38,048 bases of DNA from Caldilineaceae bacterium SB0661_bin_32 (GCA_009841235.1 VXMH01000021.1:1-38048); one strand, 5' to 3'; positions 24,363 through 34,399 are shown, counted from the first letter of the stretch. The notes: generated by a model not told the origin, from the letters alone. A program made the numbers and translations.

Positions 24363-27095
24363 GTGACGAGCAGAACCGGAACACTTTCGCGGTCGAACAT
24401 TCCGCAGACCGCGGAACACAAGCGCCTGGAATGGTACCGGATGCGCACCAACAACTGGAAGCATTGGGGGCCGTATCTGAGCGAGCGGGCCTGGGCAACT
24501 GTGCGCGAAGACTATAGCGCCAACGGCGATTGTTGGAGCTATTTCTCGCACGATCAGGCCCGCAGCCGGGCCTACCGGTGGAATGAAGACGGGCTGGCAG
24601 GCATCTGCGATCGTAATCAATACTTGTGCCTTGCCATTGCCATGTGGAATGGCAATGACCCGATTTTGAAGGAGCGGCTGTTCGGCCTGACCGGTCCTGA
24701 AGGCAATCACGGCGAGGACGTGAAGGAGTATTATTACTATCTGGAAAGCACGCCGACGCACAGCTACCTGAAAATGCTGTACAAGTATCCGCAGGCTGCT
24801 TTTCCTTACGGTCAGCTTGTGGAGGAGAACAGGAGTCGCGGATACGAGGAAGGCGAGTTTGAGCTCCTGGATACCGGCGTTTTCGACGAAAACCGCTACT
24901 TTGACGTCGTAGTCGAATATGCCAAAGCTGATGAGAACGACATTCTCGCGCGCGTTACGGTAACAAATCGAGGGCCGGAAGGCGCCCGCTTTCATCTGCT
25001 GCCTACGCTGTGGTATCGCAACACCTGGAGTTGGGGGTATGCGAACGGCCCTCTGGGCGACGTGGACGAGCAGCCGCGCTTGTCGCTGCAGCCGGGCCCC
25101 AACGGCAGCCTGGCTCTGAAAGCCGAGCACTCCGTCCTGGGACCCTACATCTTCTGGGCTGACGATGCCCGCGAATTCCTCTTTACTGAGAACGATACCA
25201 ATTCGGCTCTGCTCTTTGGCATGCCAAATCGGACGTCCTACGTAAAGGATGCGTTTCACCGCTTCGTCATCAATGGTGACTACGAGTCAGTCAATCCCGC
25301 GAATGAGGGCACGAAGGCGGCGGCCCACTATTTCGATATCATTCCGGCAGGCGGATCTCGGGTCTACCGCTGGCGCCTGTCCAATCAGGGCCATCGACAA
25401 CCGTTTGGCCGGGGGTTTGATCGGACTTTTCGCCAGCGCATCGCCGAAACGGACGAATTCTACAAGGCTGTGCAGAAGAAGGGCTTGAGCAAGGAAGAGT
25501 TGCGGGTCCAGCGCCGGGCGCTGGCGGGTATGCTGTGGACGAAACAGCTCTACTACTACGACATACCGCAGTGGCTGAGGGGCGACCCGGTCTTGCCGGC
25601 GCCCGATTGGCGCAAGAACGGCCGCAACGGCGACTGGGACCATCTCCACAATTTCGACGTGATTTCCATGCCGGACAAGTGGGAATACCCTTGGTACGCC
25701 ACTTGGGATACGGGTTTTCACTGCATTCCGCTTGCGCTTGTGGATGCAGACTACGCCAAGCGCCAGCTGACGCTTTCCACCCGCGAGTGGTACATGCACC
25801 CCAACGGCGCATTACCGGCCTACGAATGGCATTTCGGCGACGTCAATCCGCCGGTACACGCCTGGGCGGTCTGGCGAGTCTACAAGATCGATGCCCGCCA
25901 GAGCGGCATACCGGACCGGCCATTTCTGGAGAGCCTGTTTCACAAACTGTTGCTCAACTTTACCTGGTGGGTCAACCGCAAAGACGCGGACGGCAACAAT
26001 GTCTTCCAGGGCGGATTCCTGGGGCTGGACAATATCAGTGTCTTCGACCGCAGCGCGGGATTGCCCAAAGGCGGACGCATCGACCAGTCGGACGGGACCG
26101 CGTGGATGGGTTTCTACTGCCTGATGATGATGAAGATCGCCCTGGAGCTGGCTGAGCAGGACTCTGTCTATCAGAGTAAGTCGTCGAACTTTTCAGTCTA
26201 CCAGGACATGGCGACGAAGTTTTTCGAGCATTTTCTGCGAATCGCCACGGCCATGAATGAAGTGCGAGGCGGGGGCGCCTCACTCTGGGATGAGAGGGAC
26301 CAGTTCTATTACGACCTACTGCACATGCACGACGGCACTCTGATCCCGCTGAAGGTCCGGTCCATGGTCGGGTTAATACCGCTGTTTGCGGTTGAGACGC
26401 TGGAGCCGCGCCTGTTGTCCTCACTTCGCGAATTCAAGCGGCGCAAGGACTGGTTTTTGGAGAACAGACCGCGGTTGGCAACGACCATAAGCAGAACCGA
26501 CGCCCCGGGCGTGGGTGAGCGATACCTGACTTCTCTGCTGTCACGAGACAAGCTGGAGAGCATATTGCGCTACCTTCTGGACGAGGAGGAGTTTCTGTCG
26601 CCTTACGGCATTCGCTCGCTGTCCAAGGTCCACAAAAAGCATCCTTATCACGTTCACGTCGGCGAACGGACCTTCGAGATTCAGTATGAACCGGCGGAAT
26701 CCCTCTCCGGAATGTACGGCGGCAACTCAAACTGGCGGGGTCCGGTCTGGTTCCCGATCAACTTCCTGATAATCGAGAGCTTGCAGCGCTTTCATCACTA
26801 CTACGGGGACTCGCTGAAAGTTGAGTGCCCGACAGGTTCCGGTGTCCTCATGACGCTGGAGGAAGTTGCCGTTGAGCTTTCCAGGCGGCTGATCCGGCTG
26901 TTCCTGCGCAACGAGTCGGGCGGACGACCGTTCAACGGGGATACACGCGTTTTGCAGGAGGACCCTCACTGGCGTGATCACATTCTGTTCCACGAATACT
27001 TTCACGGTGACAACGGTACCGGCCTGGGAGCAAGTCACCAGACGGGCTGGACGGGCCTGGTGGCAAAGCTGCTGCAACAGTCCGGCGGAATGTGA
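24363..27095 (+). CDS. GH63-like (MGH1-type) glucosidase
   Basis: This 910-residue protein has an (alpha/alpha)6-barrel of the GH63/mannosylglycerate-hydrolase-like group, preceded by a beta-rich N-terminal domain of about 400 residues. Visible landmarks are [15 protein letters not shown] with the candidate general acid D449, [12 protein letters not shown] (from N790), and [20 protein letters not shown] with candidate base E878. These enzymes release glucose or related sugars from the non-reducing end of oligosaccharides or small glycosides by inversion. There is no signal peptide, so it acts in the cytoplasm on imported sugars. The start is GTG with only a weak AGGA box at long distance; coupling to the gene 15 bp upstream may help. 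The length is typical for the bacterial family of 850-900-residue proteins. Confidence 0.88.
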   Translation: MTSRTGTLSRSNIPQTAEHKRLEWYRMRTNNWKHWGPYLSERAWATVREDYSANGDCWSYFSHDQARSRAYRWNEDGLAGICDRNQYLCLAIAMWNGNDPILKERLFGLTGPEGNHGEDVKEYYYYLESTPTHSYLKMLYKYPQAAFPYGQLVEENRSRGYEEGEFELLDTGVFDENRYFDVVVEYAKADENDILARVTVTNRGPEGARFHLLPTLWYRNTWSWGYANGPLGDVDEQPRLSLQPGPNGSLALKAEHSVLGPYIFWADDAREFLFTENDTNSALLFGMPNRTSYVKDAFHRFVINGDYESVNPANEGTKAAAHYFDIIPAGGSRVYRWRLSNQGHRQPFGRGFDRTFRQRIAETDEFYKAVQKKGLSKEELRVQRRALAGMLWTKQLYYYDIPQWLRGDPVLPAPDWRKNGRNGDWDHLHNFDVISMPDKWEYPWYATWDTGFHCIPLALVDADYAKRQLTLSTREWYMHPNGALPAYEWHFGDVNPPVHAWAVWRVYKIDARQSGIPDRPFLESLFHKLLLNFTWWVNRKDADGNNVFQGGFLGLDNISVFDRSAGLPKGGRIDQSDGTAWMGFYCLMMMKIALELAEQDSVYQSKSSNFSVYQDMATKFFEHFLRIATAMNEVRGGGASLWDERDQFYYDLLHMHDGTLIPLKVRSMVGLIPLFAVETLEPRLLSSLREFKRRKDWFLENRPRLATTISRTDAPGVGERYLTSLLSRDKLESILRYLLDEEEFLSPYGIRSLSKVHKKHPYHVHVGERTFEIQYEPAESLSGMYGGNSNWRGPVWFPINFLIIESLQRFHHYYGDSLKVECPTGSGVLMTLEEVAVELSRRLIRLFLRNESGGRPFNGDTRVLQEDPHWRDHILFHEYFHGDNGTGLGASHQTGWTGLVAKLLQQSGGM

Positions 27096-27165
27096 CGGGT
27101 GAAGCGCCGGATGGGACGGAGATTGGCAGTCGAAGAGTTCATTCTTGCAGAAAAGGAAAGAGAAA

Positions 27166-28095
27166 ATGAAACTGGCGACGTATGTGGGACATGCCGGAGA
27201 GCGGGTCGGCGTCGTGGACGGGGACCACATCTACGACATGCAGGGCACCATGGAGGCGTGCCGTCTGGGTGATCCGGCTACGGTCGCGGACATGGTCACT
27301 CTTTTGGCGAACGGTGAGGCCGCCATGGAGGGCGTCCGGGCTTCGTTTGAATGGGCCAGGAACAAGAACGGGCCGGAGTTGAAGATTCCGCTTCACAGTG
27401 TCACGCTGCGCGCGCCGCTGCCCAGTCCCGGCAAGCTGATGTGCCTGGCCGGAAACTACGCCAGCCACATTGAAGAAGGCGGCGGATCCTACATAGGCAA
27501 GGAGAAGATGATTCCGCGCTTCTTTATCAAGCCTACTTCGTCGGTCACGGCAACGAAGCAGCCGATCCGTATCCCGCCTTCGACCGGCTTCGCCGACTGG
27601 GAGTTGGAGCTGGCCGTCGTGGTTGGCAAGAGCGGCCGCGACCTGACGCCTGAACAGGCGGAAGAGCATATCATGGGCTACACCATCTTCAACGATATAT
27701 CGGCGCGAGAGTTGACCTTCCGCAATGATCTACCGGAGCAGGAGGGTGACTGGTACTTCGACTGGCTGGTGGGCAAGTGGCTGGACACGTTCGGACCGAT
27801 GGGGCCGTGGATTACGACCCGGGACGAGATCCCTCATCCCGACCGCCTGCGCATGCGCCTGTGGCAGAACGATGTTTTGCACCAGGATGCCAGTTCCGGC
27901 CAGATGATCTTCTCGCCGGCGGAGGCGCTCTCATTCGTCTCGCAGTTCGTCACGCTGGAGCCGGGCGACCTGTTGAGCACGGGCACGCCTTCCGGTGTCG
28001 GCCACGCCAAGAAGGTGCGCCTGGAACCTGGCGACCGCATCAAGGGCGAGATCGAGGGCCTGGGCGTCCTGGAGAATACGGTCGAAGCGCTCTGA
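27166..28095 (+). CDS. Fumarylacetoacetate hydrolase family protein
   Basis: This 309-residue protein has the FAH catalytic fold. Signatures are LMCLAGNYASHIEEGG (H101), FFIKPTSSV (119-127), the metal ligands E146 and E148 in DWELELAVVVG, D177 in FNDISARE, and GDLLSTGTPSGVGH near the end. The family cleaves or isomerises beta-diketo or 2-keto acids using Mg or Mn, including 2,4-diketo-3-deoxy sugar acids, fumarylpyruvate and ureidoglycolate. In this neighbourhood a diketo-deoxy-sugar-acid substrate is attractive but unproven. I chose the ATG at 27166, preceded by AAGGAAAG at good spacing, over a TTG seven codons earlier. It lies 70 bp after the glucosidase on the same strand. Confidence 0.92.
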   Translation: MKLATYVGHAGERVGVVDGDHIYDMQGTMEACRLGDPATVADMVTLLANGEAAMEGVRASFEWARNKNGPELKIPLHSVTLRAPLPSPGKLMCLAGNYASHIEEGGGSYIGKEKMIPRFFIKPTSSVTATKQPIRIPPSTGFADWELELAVVVGKSGRDLTPEQAEEHIMGYTIFNDISARELTFRNDLPEQEGDWYFDWLVGKWLDTFGPMGPWITTRDEIPHPDRLRMRLWQNDVLHQDASSGQMIFSPAEALSFVSQFVTLEPGDLLSTGTPSGVGHAKKVRLEPGDRIKGEIEGLGVLENTVEAL

Positions 28096-28165
28096 CGCCG
28101 GAGGGACGGTCTGAATTGCGGGTCTAAGGCGTTGCGGCAAGCCTGTCGAACTGGGGAGGGGAGCG

Positions 28166-28843
28166 ATGCCCTGCACCTGCTGCGAACCGCCGGAATCCGG
28201 CGATTATGAAGGGATGTTCGATACGGAGTGGGCGTCCAGGGAGGCCGACGCCTATGTGCAGAATGGTCTGGAGGCGCGCGCCGAGCGCTTGATTGCCTAT
28301 CTGTTGGAGAACTGCAGCGGGCCGCTTCATGTATTGGATGTAGGCAGTGGGGCCGGCGGCATTCATCATGAGCTTCTGCGCCGCGGCCTCGCCGAAAGCG
28401 CGGTCGCGGTCGAGGCCTCATCCGCATACATCGCCGCGGCCCGCGAGATCGGTGAACGGCTGCGGCAAGAGAGCAAGGTGCAATATGTTCACGGTGACTT
28501 CACCGCGGCCGCAGCGGTGATCAGTTCAGCCGATGTCGTGATCCTGGACCGGGTGATCTGCTGTTATCCCCATCTGGGGCAGCTGCTGGGCGCCTCGGCG
28601 AGCAAGGCCGAACGTTTTCTCGCTCTGAGCTATCCGCGCGAAAAATGGTGGGTCCGTATTGCGTTCGGCCTGTTCAATTTGTATCTCAAGATTAAGCGCA
28701 AAGATTTCCGGACATTCGTTCATCCCCACAGCGAGGTACACTCGATCGCGGCGCGTGATGGGTTGGAGCAGGTCCACGCGGAAACCGAGGGCTTCTGGCA
28801 GATCACCGTGTATGAAAGGGCCGGCTCGCGGTCAGCCGCCTAG
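28166..28843 (+). CDS. Class I SAM-dependent methyltransferase
   Basis: This 225-residue Rossmann-fold methyltransferase has the SAM-binding motif I VLDVGSGAGG (56-65) and the acidic residue of motif II (E83). Further conserved pieces, VILDRVICCYP (124-134), ALSYPREKWW and FRTFVHP, match a small-molecule-type subfamily common in Actinobacteria and Chloroflexota, with no assigned substrate that I can name. The N-terminus is cysteine-rich (MPCTCCEP). A GGGGAGGGGAG purine tract just before the ATG serves as ribosome binding site. It lies 70 bp after the FAH gene, so it may be co-transcribed, but its role in that pathway is unclear. Its end converges with the aminotransferase gene (30 bp apart). 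Confidence 0.88.
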   Translation: MPCTCCEPPESGDYEGMFDTEWASREADAYVQNGLEARAERLIAYLLENCSGPLHVLDVGSGAGGIHHELLRRGLAESAVAVEASSAYIAAAREIGERLRQESKVQYVHGDFTAAAAVISSADVVILDRVICCYPHLGQLLGASASKAERFLALSYPREKWWVRIAFGLFNLYLKIKRKDFRTFVHPHSEVHSIAARDGLEQVHAETEGFWQITVYERAGSRSAA

Positions 28844-28873
28844 TTCTACTCCGTTCGTATCTCCTCTAACACT

Positions 28874-29797
28874 TTACAGGTGACCTTGGGCCTGGGCGAT
28901 GATGTCGAGGCCCACGAGGTCGCTCCATGCCTGCAGCAGCCGCAGGGTCACGGGGCCGACTGCGCCGTCTCCAACGGGCAGGCCGTTGAACTTGGTGGCC
29001 GGCATAATGCAGTAGGGCGTACTGGTGAAGAAGGCCTCGTCGGCCGTATAGATGTCGTAGGGCTGGAAGTCGGTGACCTGCGTGGGGATGCCCAGGACGC
29101 CGGCCAGTTCGAGGACGGTCTCGCGGGAGATGCCGGCGAGAGCGCCGCGGGCATGGGGCGTCTTGAGGATGCCGTCGGCCCAGATGAAGAAGTTGCCCCC
29201 CTTGTTCTCGGTAACGTTGCCGTCCGTATCCAGGATTACGCTCTGCGCCTGGGGGTCGACCAGCTTGACCTCTGCTTCGGCCAGGGTGTAGGCAAGGCGG
29301 CTGCGGTTCTTGATGCGGGCGTCGAGCGACTGTGTGGGGATGGCCCGGCTGAAGGGCGTCACGGCGTGGCAGCCATCCGTGTAGAAGCCGGCCCAGTCAC
29401 GCAGAATCATCGGCGCCGTGTTGATGATAACGGTGGCCGGGGAGCGCTGCAGGGTGGGGTCGGCGGCGGCGGCGCCCATACCGCGCGAGATGTTGTGCAC
29501 GATCCAGACATCCTCCTGCGGCGGCACGTGCGGCAGATTGGCCTCCAGCACGTTCAGCGTGATGGCGGTCATCTCATCCGGCGACATTCCAGGGTTGATG
29601 CGGCTCACTTTGAGTGATTTGTAGAGGCGTTCGATGTGCCGCTCCAGCTTGAAGGGCCTGTGGCCGAACGTGCGCGTTGATTCGGTCACGGTGTCGCCCA
29701 AGGTGACGGCGGTGTCGAAGACCGAGATTTTGGCCTGATCCGGCGGCAGCATCTCACCGCTGAGGTAGACGAGATGTTTGCTGGCGTCGTGTTCCAT
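28874..29797 (-). CDS. Class IV aminotransferase (IlvE/D-amino-acid transaminase fold)
   Basis: This 307-residue PLP enzyme of fold type IV carries the Schiff-base lysine K163 in DARIKNRSRLAYTLAEAE and the cofactor-contacting glutamate E197 in DTDGNVTENKGGNFF. A glycine-rich GALAGISRETVLELA follows. Members act as branched-chain aminotransferases, D-amino-acid transaminases, R-selective amine transaminases or aminodeoxychorismate lyases. The motifs do not separate these, but the length suits a transaminase better than the lyase. AAAGGAG lies 10 bases before the ATG. A strong stem-loop sits about 40 bases upstream and separates it from the solute-binding-protein gene, so it probably has partly independent expression. 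Confidence 0.9.
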   Translation of the reverse strand: MEHDASKHLVYLSGEMLPPDQAKISVFDTAVTLGDTVTESTRTFGHRPFKLERHIERLYKSLKVSRINPGMSPDEMTAITLNVLEANLPHVPPQEDVWIVHNISRGMGAAAADPTLQRSPATVIINTAPMILRDWAGFYTDGCHAVTPFSRAIPTQSLDARIKNRSRLAYTLAEAEVKLVDPQAQSVILDTDGNVTENKGGNFFIWADGILKTPHARGALAGISRETVLELAGVLGIPTQVTDFQPYDIYTADEAFFTSTPYCIMPATKFNGLPVGDGAVGPVTLRLLQAWSDLVGLDIIAQAQGHL

Positions 29798-29834
29798 TGC
29801 TGCTGCTCTCCTTTCTGAAAGTCCCCAGATTCAA

Positions 29835-29865
29835 GACAGCGGAGCCAGTTGCTGGCTCCGCTGTC
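29835..29865 (-). terminator. 14-bp perfect stem-loop after ABC transporter operon
   Basis: GACAGCGGAGCCAG (29835-29848) and its exact complement CTGGCTCCGCTGTC (29852-29865) enclose the three-base loop TTG. The stem is G+C-rich. It lies 97 bp after the stop of the solute-binding-protein gene and about 40 bp before the aminotransferase start. On the minus strand it is followed by TTGAATC rather than a T-run, so it is at best a weak intrinsic terminator. An attenuator or a 3'-end stabilising structure are alternatives. Confidence 0.55.
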
Positions 29866-29961
29866 CCGTTACGGTTTCGATCCTTTAGGGCGGACGTGTC
29901 GCAGCGTTTCTCTACATACGTGAGAACTGATGTACACGCCCGCGTTTGAAACTCGTAGTCT

Positions 29962-32094
29962 CTACTCGTTGATGAACCACTGCGCGGGAATGGTCGGCGT
30001 CCACTCACCTGAGATCGACCAGGTTACGACATTGCGCAGCCGGTTATGTACGTTGGTCAGCTGGCCGAACTTGGGATCGTCGACGACGAGACCGATCGAC
30101 CAGATGTTGTCCATGTGGATCTCAAAGACCTCCCGTATCAAGGCGTTACGGGTATCCTCGTCCGGTTCACCCAGGATCTGGTCGCGCAGCACGCGCAGCT
30201 GCTTCACGTCGTCCGGCGGCTCCACGCCTTCCGCGCCGTCCGTGTCCAGCCAGGCGGCCCAGTCGCGGGCCCACTGCCAGCCGCGCATGGCGAAGGTGTT
30301 GGCGTTCAACGTCGGGTGGACCGGGCCGCCGCCGAAGTGGCCGCCGCGTGCCGACACGTCGTGCTCGCCACTGTTATGGCGCGTGTACCAGAGCTGACCT
30401 GCTTCCGGGGTCACGGTCGCATTGATGCCGACCTCTGCCCAGTAGCCCTTAACCAGCTCCATCAGCTCGGGCGACTCTGAAGGCCAGGCGGTGGTGGCGG
30501 AGATGATTATCAGCAGCTCATTTCCGTCAGGCCCCAGCCGGAAGCCGTCGGCGTCGCGCTCGGTGATGCCGATTTCGTCGAGTATCTGGTTGGCGAGGTC
30601 CGGATCATGCTGGGTCCAGGACTGGAACAGCTCATCCTCGCCGTGATATGGCGGGCCGCGCAGCGGCGCGATCTGGGAAGCGAAGACGCCGCCCTTATAG
30701 ATCAGCTTGATGATCTCATCGCGGTTGATGGCCACGGAGAGTGCATGGCGGAATCTCTTGTCGTTATACAACTGACTCTTGGCTTCGTCGTCGATGGTGT
30801 AGTTGAACATGATGTTGCCGTAGGCGTTGGGCATCCAGTTCGCATAGGCGAAGCGGAAGTTGCCGCTTTCCCGGTTTTCAGACAGGACCGGGATGTTGGC
30901 GGTGCCCAGGGCGCGTACGAAGTCCAGTTCGCCGGCGATGGTCTTCAGCAGAGCGGCTTCGGCGTCAGCAACACGAATTTCGTGAATCTCATCAATATAG
31001 GGCAGCTGGTTTCCTGCGGTGTCCACCTTCCAGAAGTAGGGGTTGCGAACATATACCTCAACCGGGTTGGGCGGGACGGTGGTCGGAAGCCAGGCTGCCA
31101 GGCTCGGCTTGTCGACGTTGACGCTGCCGTTCTTCTGTCCGAACAGGTCCATCCAGTTGTCGAAGCCGCCATCGTCCATCATCCCTTCAATGTCGGCCAT
31201 TTCGGCGTAGTCGGGATGGAACTTGGACAGGTAGTGCTTCGGGCTGGTGGTCGGTCCGGAGCGCGGCCCGCCCCAGCTTCCCAGGTAGGTGGGGAAGAGT
31301 GCGTAGGACTTGGCGAACGTAAACTGGACCGTGAAGTCGTCGATCATCGCCAGGTCGGCCATTTCGCCGCCGCGGCTCAGCAGTGTAGGCGGTGACGGCG
31401 TCAGCTCCTCGTTGAGGATGATATCCTGCCACCAGAACATGACATCGTTGGCGGTAAAGGGTTCGCCGTCGCTCCACTTAATGCCTTTGCGCAGGTTGAG
31501 TGTCAGCTGGGTATGGTCGTCGTTCCAGGACCAACCTTCGGCCACGTTGGGAACGATCACGCCCTTGGGTGAGTGGAGAGTCAGAGGCTCTATCACCCAC
31601 CAGCCCATCTCACCCATGGCGCGCTGACCGCCGACGGTCTTGCGCAGCGCGCCGCCGTACTTGCCAACGGCCTCTTCAGGCTTGATGACGATGGGGTTGA
31701 TCGGCAGCCGTTCCTCGACAGGGGGGAGGCTGCCGCCGGCGACCATTTCGGCGAGTGCCGGCGCTTCCTGGTAAGAGTCGATGCCCCCGGCGTCGGCCGG
31801 CGTGTTGTAGACTTCGCTCTGTACTTCGCGCTCACCTGCTCCGGCTGGCGGGTCGGTGAGCACAGGGCCTGTTATTGTGGCCGCCTCTGACGAAGATGAC
31901 TCATCGGCGGCGGGCGCAGATTCTTCGGCGGCAGGCGCGGCCTCTTCGCTGGCGGCCGGCTCGTCGGCGGCGCCGCATGCGGCCAGCAGCAGGGAGAGAA
32001 TGATCAGGAAAGGAACGAGTCTGGAGACACCCTTTGCCAGCCTGTAGCCGACGGAGGCGCCACCGCTTTGAGAGGGAAGTTTGCGACGGGACAC
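29962..32094 (-). CDS. ABC transporter solute-binding lipoprotein, family 5
   Basis: This is a 710-residue exported receptor. The N-terminus has a positive segment, a hydrophobic stretch (about 26-38) and a lipobox LLAAC with the acylated cysteine at 40. A low-complexity Ala/Glu/Ser linker runs to about residue 75, then the SBP_bac_5 domain with GWSWNDDHTQLTLNLRKGIK and WSDGEPFTANDVMFWW. Family 5 receptors bind di- and oligopeptides, nickel complexes or oligosaccharides. At about 700 residues this one is longer than the usual 500-600, as is common in Chloroflexota. The GTG start is well supported by AGGAG (within 32102-32109) seven bases upstream. It is the last gene of the transporter run, with a 159-bp gap to the ATPase before it. 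Confidence 0.93.
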   Translation of the reverse strand: MSRRKLPSQSGGASVGYRLAKGVSRLVPFLIILSLLLAACGAADEPAASEEAAPAAEESAPAADESSSSEAATITGPVLTDPPAGAGEREVQSEVYNTPADAGGIDSYQEAPALAEMVAGGSLPPVEERLPINPIVIKPEEAVGKYGGALRKTVGGQRAMGEMGWWVIEPLTLHSPKGVIVPNVAEGWSWNDDHTQLTLNLRKGIKWSDGEPFTANDVMFWWQDIILNEELTPSPPTLLSRGGEMADLAMIDDFTVQFTFAKSYALFPTYLGSWGGPRSGPTTSPKHYLSKFHPDYAEMADIEGMMDDGGFDNWMDLFGQKNGSVNVDKPSLAAWLPTTVPPNPVEVYVRNPYFWKVDTAGNQLPYIDEIHEIRVADAEAALLKTIAGELDFVRALGTANIPVLSENRESGNFRFAYANWMPNAYGNIMFNYTIDDEAKSQLYNDKRFRHALSVAINRDEIIKLIYKGGVFASQIAPLRGPPYHGEDELFQSWTQHDPDLANQILDEIGITERDADGFRLGPDGNELLIIISATTAWPSESPELMELVKGYWAEVGINATVTPEAGQLWYTRHNSGEHDVSARGGHFGGGPVHPTLNANTFAMRGWQWARDWAAWLDTDGAEGVEPPDDVKQLRVLRDQILGEPDEDTRNALIREVFEIHMDNIWSIGLVVDDPKFGQLTNVHNRLRNVVTWSISGEWTPTIPAQWFINE

Positions 32095-32253
32095 AGTTAT
32101 GCTCCTTTTGCGTGAAAGATTACGTTTGCGAAACTCAGTCGTTTTGTGAAATGTGCACCTCCTGATTCCTTCATTGATGTTTTGCCAGCGGCGACGGCAA
32201 GGAAACGTATGTCGCCAGGCTGCAGTTACCTCGTAAACAGAACATGCAGTCGA

Positions 32254-33393
32254 TCACTGCGGTGAGCTGCGAACGCCCTGCAGGTCCAGTTCCTCCGCGA
32301 AGTGACAGCGCACGAAGTGGGGCTGGATGCCGTTTGCCCCCGCCAGATCGACCAGCCGGGGCTCTTCGATGCGGCAAATGTCCTGGACATAAGGACAGCG
32401 GGGATGGAATGTGCAGCCGGGCGGGACATTGGACGGATCGGCGACGTCGCCCTCCAGAATGATGCGCTCCCGGCGCCGGCCGGCCTTTCCGGTCTCTACC
32501 ACGGGCACAGCCGACAGCAGGGCTTCGGTATAGGGATGCCGGGGCCGCCGGAAGATCGAATCGGTACGTCCCAGTTCTACGATTTGGCCTACGTACATCA
32601 CCGAGACCCGGTCGCTCAGGTATTCGACAACTGACAGGTTATGGGTAATGAACAGATAGGTAAGATGGAGTTCAGATTGCAGTTCTTTGAGCAGGCTGAG
32701 AATCTGGGCCTGCACGGAAACGTCCAGCGCCGAAACCGGTTCGTCGGCGACGACGAAGTCCGGGTCCAGGGCCAGGGCGCGGGCAATCGCAATTCGCTGG
32801 CGCTGGCCGCCGCTGAAGGCGTGTGGATAGCGCCGCATGTAGGTCGGGTCCAGGCGAACGCTGCCCAGAAGCTGGGCCACCCTCTCTTCCAGTTCACGGC
32901 GGCTGCTAATCAACTTGCGAGTGACAAATGGCTCGCCGATTATTTCAAGGACGGTAAGACGCGGGTTGAGCGATGAGAAGGGATCCTGGAATATCATTCC
33001 CATATGTTGCTGCACTGAGCGCAATTCCGGCTTGGTCAGTGCGGTGATTTCGATCTCTTCGCCGTCGCGTTTGCGGAACAGGACAGAACCGCCGGAAGGT
33101 TCAATCGCCCTCATCACGCAACGACCGGTAGTGGTCTTGCCGCAGCCGCTCTCCCCGACCAGCGCAAGTGTCTCGCCCCGAGCGACATGAAAGCTGACGT
33201 CATCCACCGCTTTCACCTCGCCGACCTGGCGGCGGAAGAAGCCGCGCAGGACGGGGAAGTACTTGCGCAGTTCGTCTACTACGAGAACATTGTCAGATTT
33301 GGCAGGATTGCTGCCGTCTGCCCCGGGGTTAGGTTCCGGCGAGGGTTCGGGGGCAGCATTCACGTCGTTATGAACAGCATCTGCTTGCGCCAT
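32254..33393 (-). CDS. ABC transporter ATP-binding protein (OppF/DppF type)
   Basis: This is a roughly 379-residue nucleotide-binding subunit. It has Walker [13 protein letters not shown], signature FSGGQRQRIAIARAL, Walker B FVVADEPVSALDVS, and the C-terminal oligopeptide-transporter extension with cysteines in PPGCTFHPRCPYVQDIC. About 45 Pro/Asn/Ala-rich residues precede the ATPase domain. The open frame extends to 33480, but the ATG at 33393 has an AGGA box and lies 4 bases after the stop of the partner ATPase, the expected tight coupling. It pairs with the gene at 33398-34399 to power import through the two permeases. It lacks membrane segments and works on the cytoplasmic face. Confidence 0.94.
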   Translation of the reverse strand: MAQADAVHNDVNAAPEPSPEPNPGADGSNPAKSDNVLVVDELRKYFPVLRGFFRRQVGEVKAVDDVSFHVARGETLALVGESGCGKTTTGRCVMRAIEPSGGSVLFRKRDGEEIEITALTKPELRSVQQHMGMIFQDPFSSLNPRLTVLEIIGEPFVTRKLISSRRELEERVAQLLGSVRLDPTYMRRYPHAFSGGQRQRIAIARALALDPDFVVADEPVSALDVSVQAQILSLLKELQSELHLTYLFITHNLSVVEYLSDRVSVMYVGQIVELGRTDSIFRRPRHPYTEALLSAVPVVETGKAGRRRERIILEGDVADPSNVPPGCTFHPRCPYVQDICRIEEPRLVDLAGANGIQPHFVRCHFAEELDLQGVRSSPQ

Positions 33394-33397
33394 GATT

Positions 33398-34399
33398 TCA
33401 GTCCTGGACATACAGATGACAGCGGACGCGATGTCCTCCCGCCAGCTCGATCTGGGGAGGCAGATGGACGTCGCAGACATCGGGTATGAACTCGGGGCAG
33501 CGGGGATGGAAGGGACACCCCGCCGGCCGGCGATAGGGGCTTGGCACGGAACCGGTGATTGGGTCGAGCTCCTGGCTATGGCCTTCGCCCAGCTCCGGCA
33601 CAGAGCGCAGCAGGCCGACCGTGTAGGGATGTTTCGGGTCGCGGAATATGACGTCTGCCGGCGCGCTTTCCACGTCCTTGCCCAAGTACATGATCATCAC
33701 GCGATCGCACAGTTCGGAGATGACTGCCAGGTCGTGTGTGATGACGATCAACGCCATTCCCATGTCCCGCTGCAGGTCCTTCATCAGCTCCAGGACCTGG
33801 GCCTGAATCGTAACGTCCACCGCCGTAGTCGGTTCGTCCGCAATCAGGAGAGCCGGATGGCAGGAGAGGGCCATGGCAATCATTGCCCGCTGGCGCATGC
33901 CGCCGCTGAGGGCGAAGGGGTATGCGTCAATCGTCTGCTCCGGCTTGGGCATTCCCACCCGCCCCAGCATTTCGATTGCCCGCTCGCGCGCTTCGTTCTG
34001 ACTGCAATCCTGATGTAGGCGAATGACCTCGGTTATCTGATTTCCGATCGTATAGACCATGCTGAAGGCCGCCATCGGCTCCTGGAAGACCATGGCGATC
34101 TCTCCACCCCGGATTTGGCGGATCTCTTGTCCGCGATCGTCCAGCTGCACCAGATCGACCGACTCGCCGTTCTGGAACAATGAAATCTCTCCCATTACGA
34201 TTTTGCCGTTCTTGGGCACAATCCTCAGGATCGACTGGGCGGTGACACTCTTACCGCAGCCGCTCTCACCTGCGATGCCCAGCGCCTCCCCGGCGTGAAT
34301 GTCAAAGGACACGCCGTCAACGGCTTCCAGGATCCCCTCTTGAGAGAAGAAATGGGTGGCCAGATTGTCTACGCTTAGCAGGAGCGGCGCTTGGGTCAT
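33398..34399 (-). CDS. ABC transporter ATP-binding protein (OppD/DppD type)
   Basis: This is a 333-residue nucleotide-binding subunit with Walker [13 protein letters not shown], signature [16 protein letters not shown], Walker [15 protein letters not shown], and the C-terminal oligo_HPY extension containing [15 protein letters not shown] and DVC. The SGGMRQR form and the extension place it in the OppD/DppD branch, where four cysteines near the C-terminus can hold an iron-sulphur cluster in some members; only three are obvious here. It follows the inner permease by 20 bp and is coupled to the second ATPase. No strong ribosome binding site precedes its ATG, so translation may depend on coupling. 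Confidence 0.94.
   Translation of the reverse strand: MTQAPLLLSVDNLATHFFSQEGILEAVDGVSFDIHAGEALGIAGESGCGKSVTAQSILRIVPKNGKIVMGEISLFQNGESVDLVQLDDRGQEIRQIRGGEIAMVFQEPMAAFSMVYTIGNQITEVIRLHQDCSQNEARERAIEMLGRVGMPKPEQTIDAYPFALSGGMRQRAMIAMALSCHPALLIADEPTTAVDVTIQAQVLELMKDLQRDMGMALIVITHDLAVISELCDRVMIMYLGKDVESAPADVIFRDPKHPYTVGLLRSVPELGEGHSQELDPITGSVPSPYRRPAGCPFHPRCPEFIPDVCDVHLPPQIELAGGHRVRCHLYVQD

Noticed and set aside
24180..25259. Minus-strand 359-codon frame opposite the divergent oxidoreductase and glucosidase genes
   Set aside because: It crosses the junction of two well-supported plus-strand genes and has no recognisable motif.
32095..32253. Small ORF or riboswitch ahead of the receptor gene
   Set aside because: An extra AGGAGGTG-like box and a weak GGCGAC/GTCGCC stem (32190-32216) occur, but only a seven-codon frame follows and no known riboswitch fold is recognisable.
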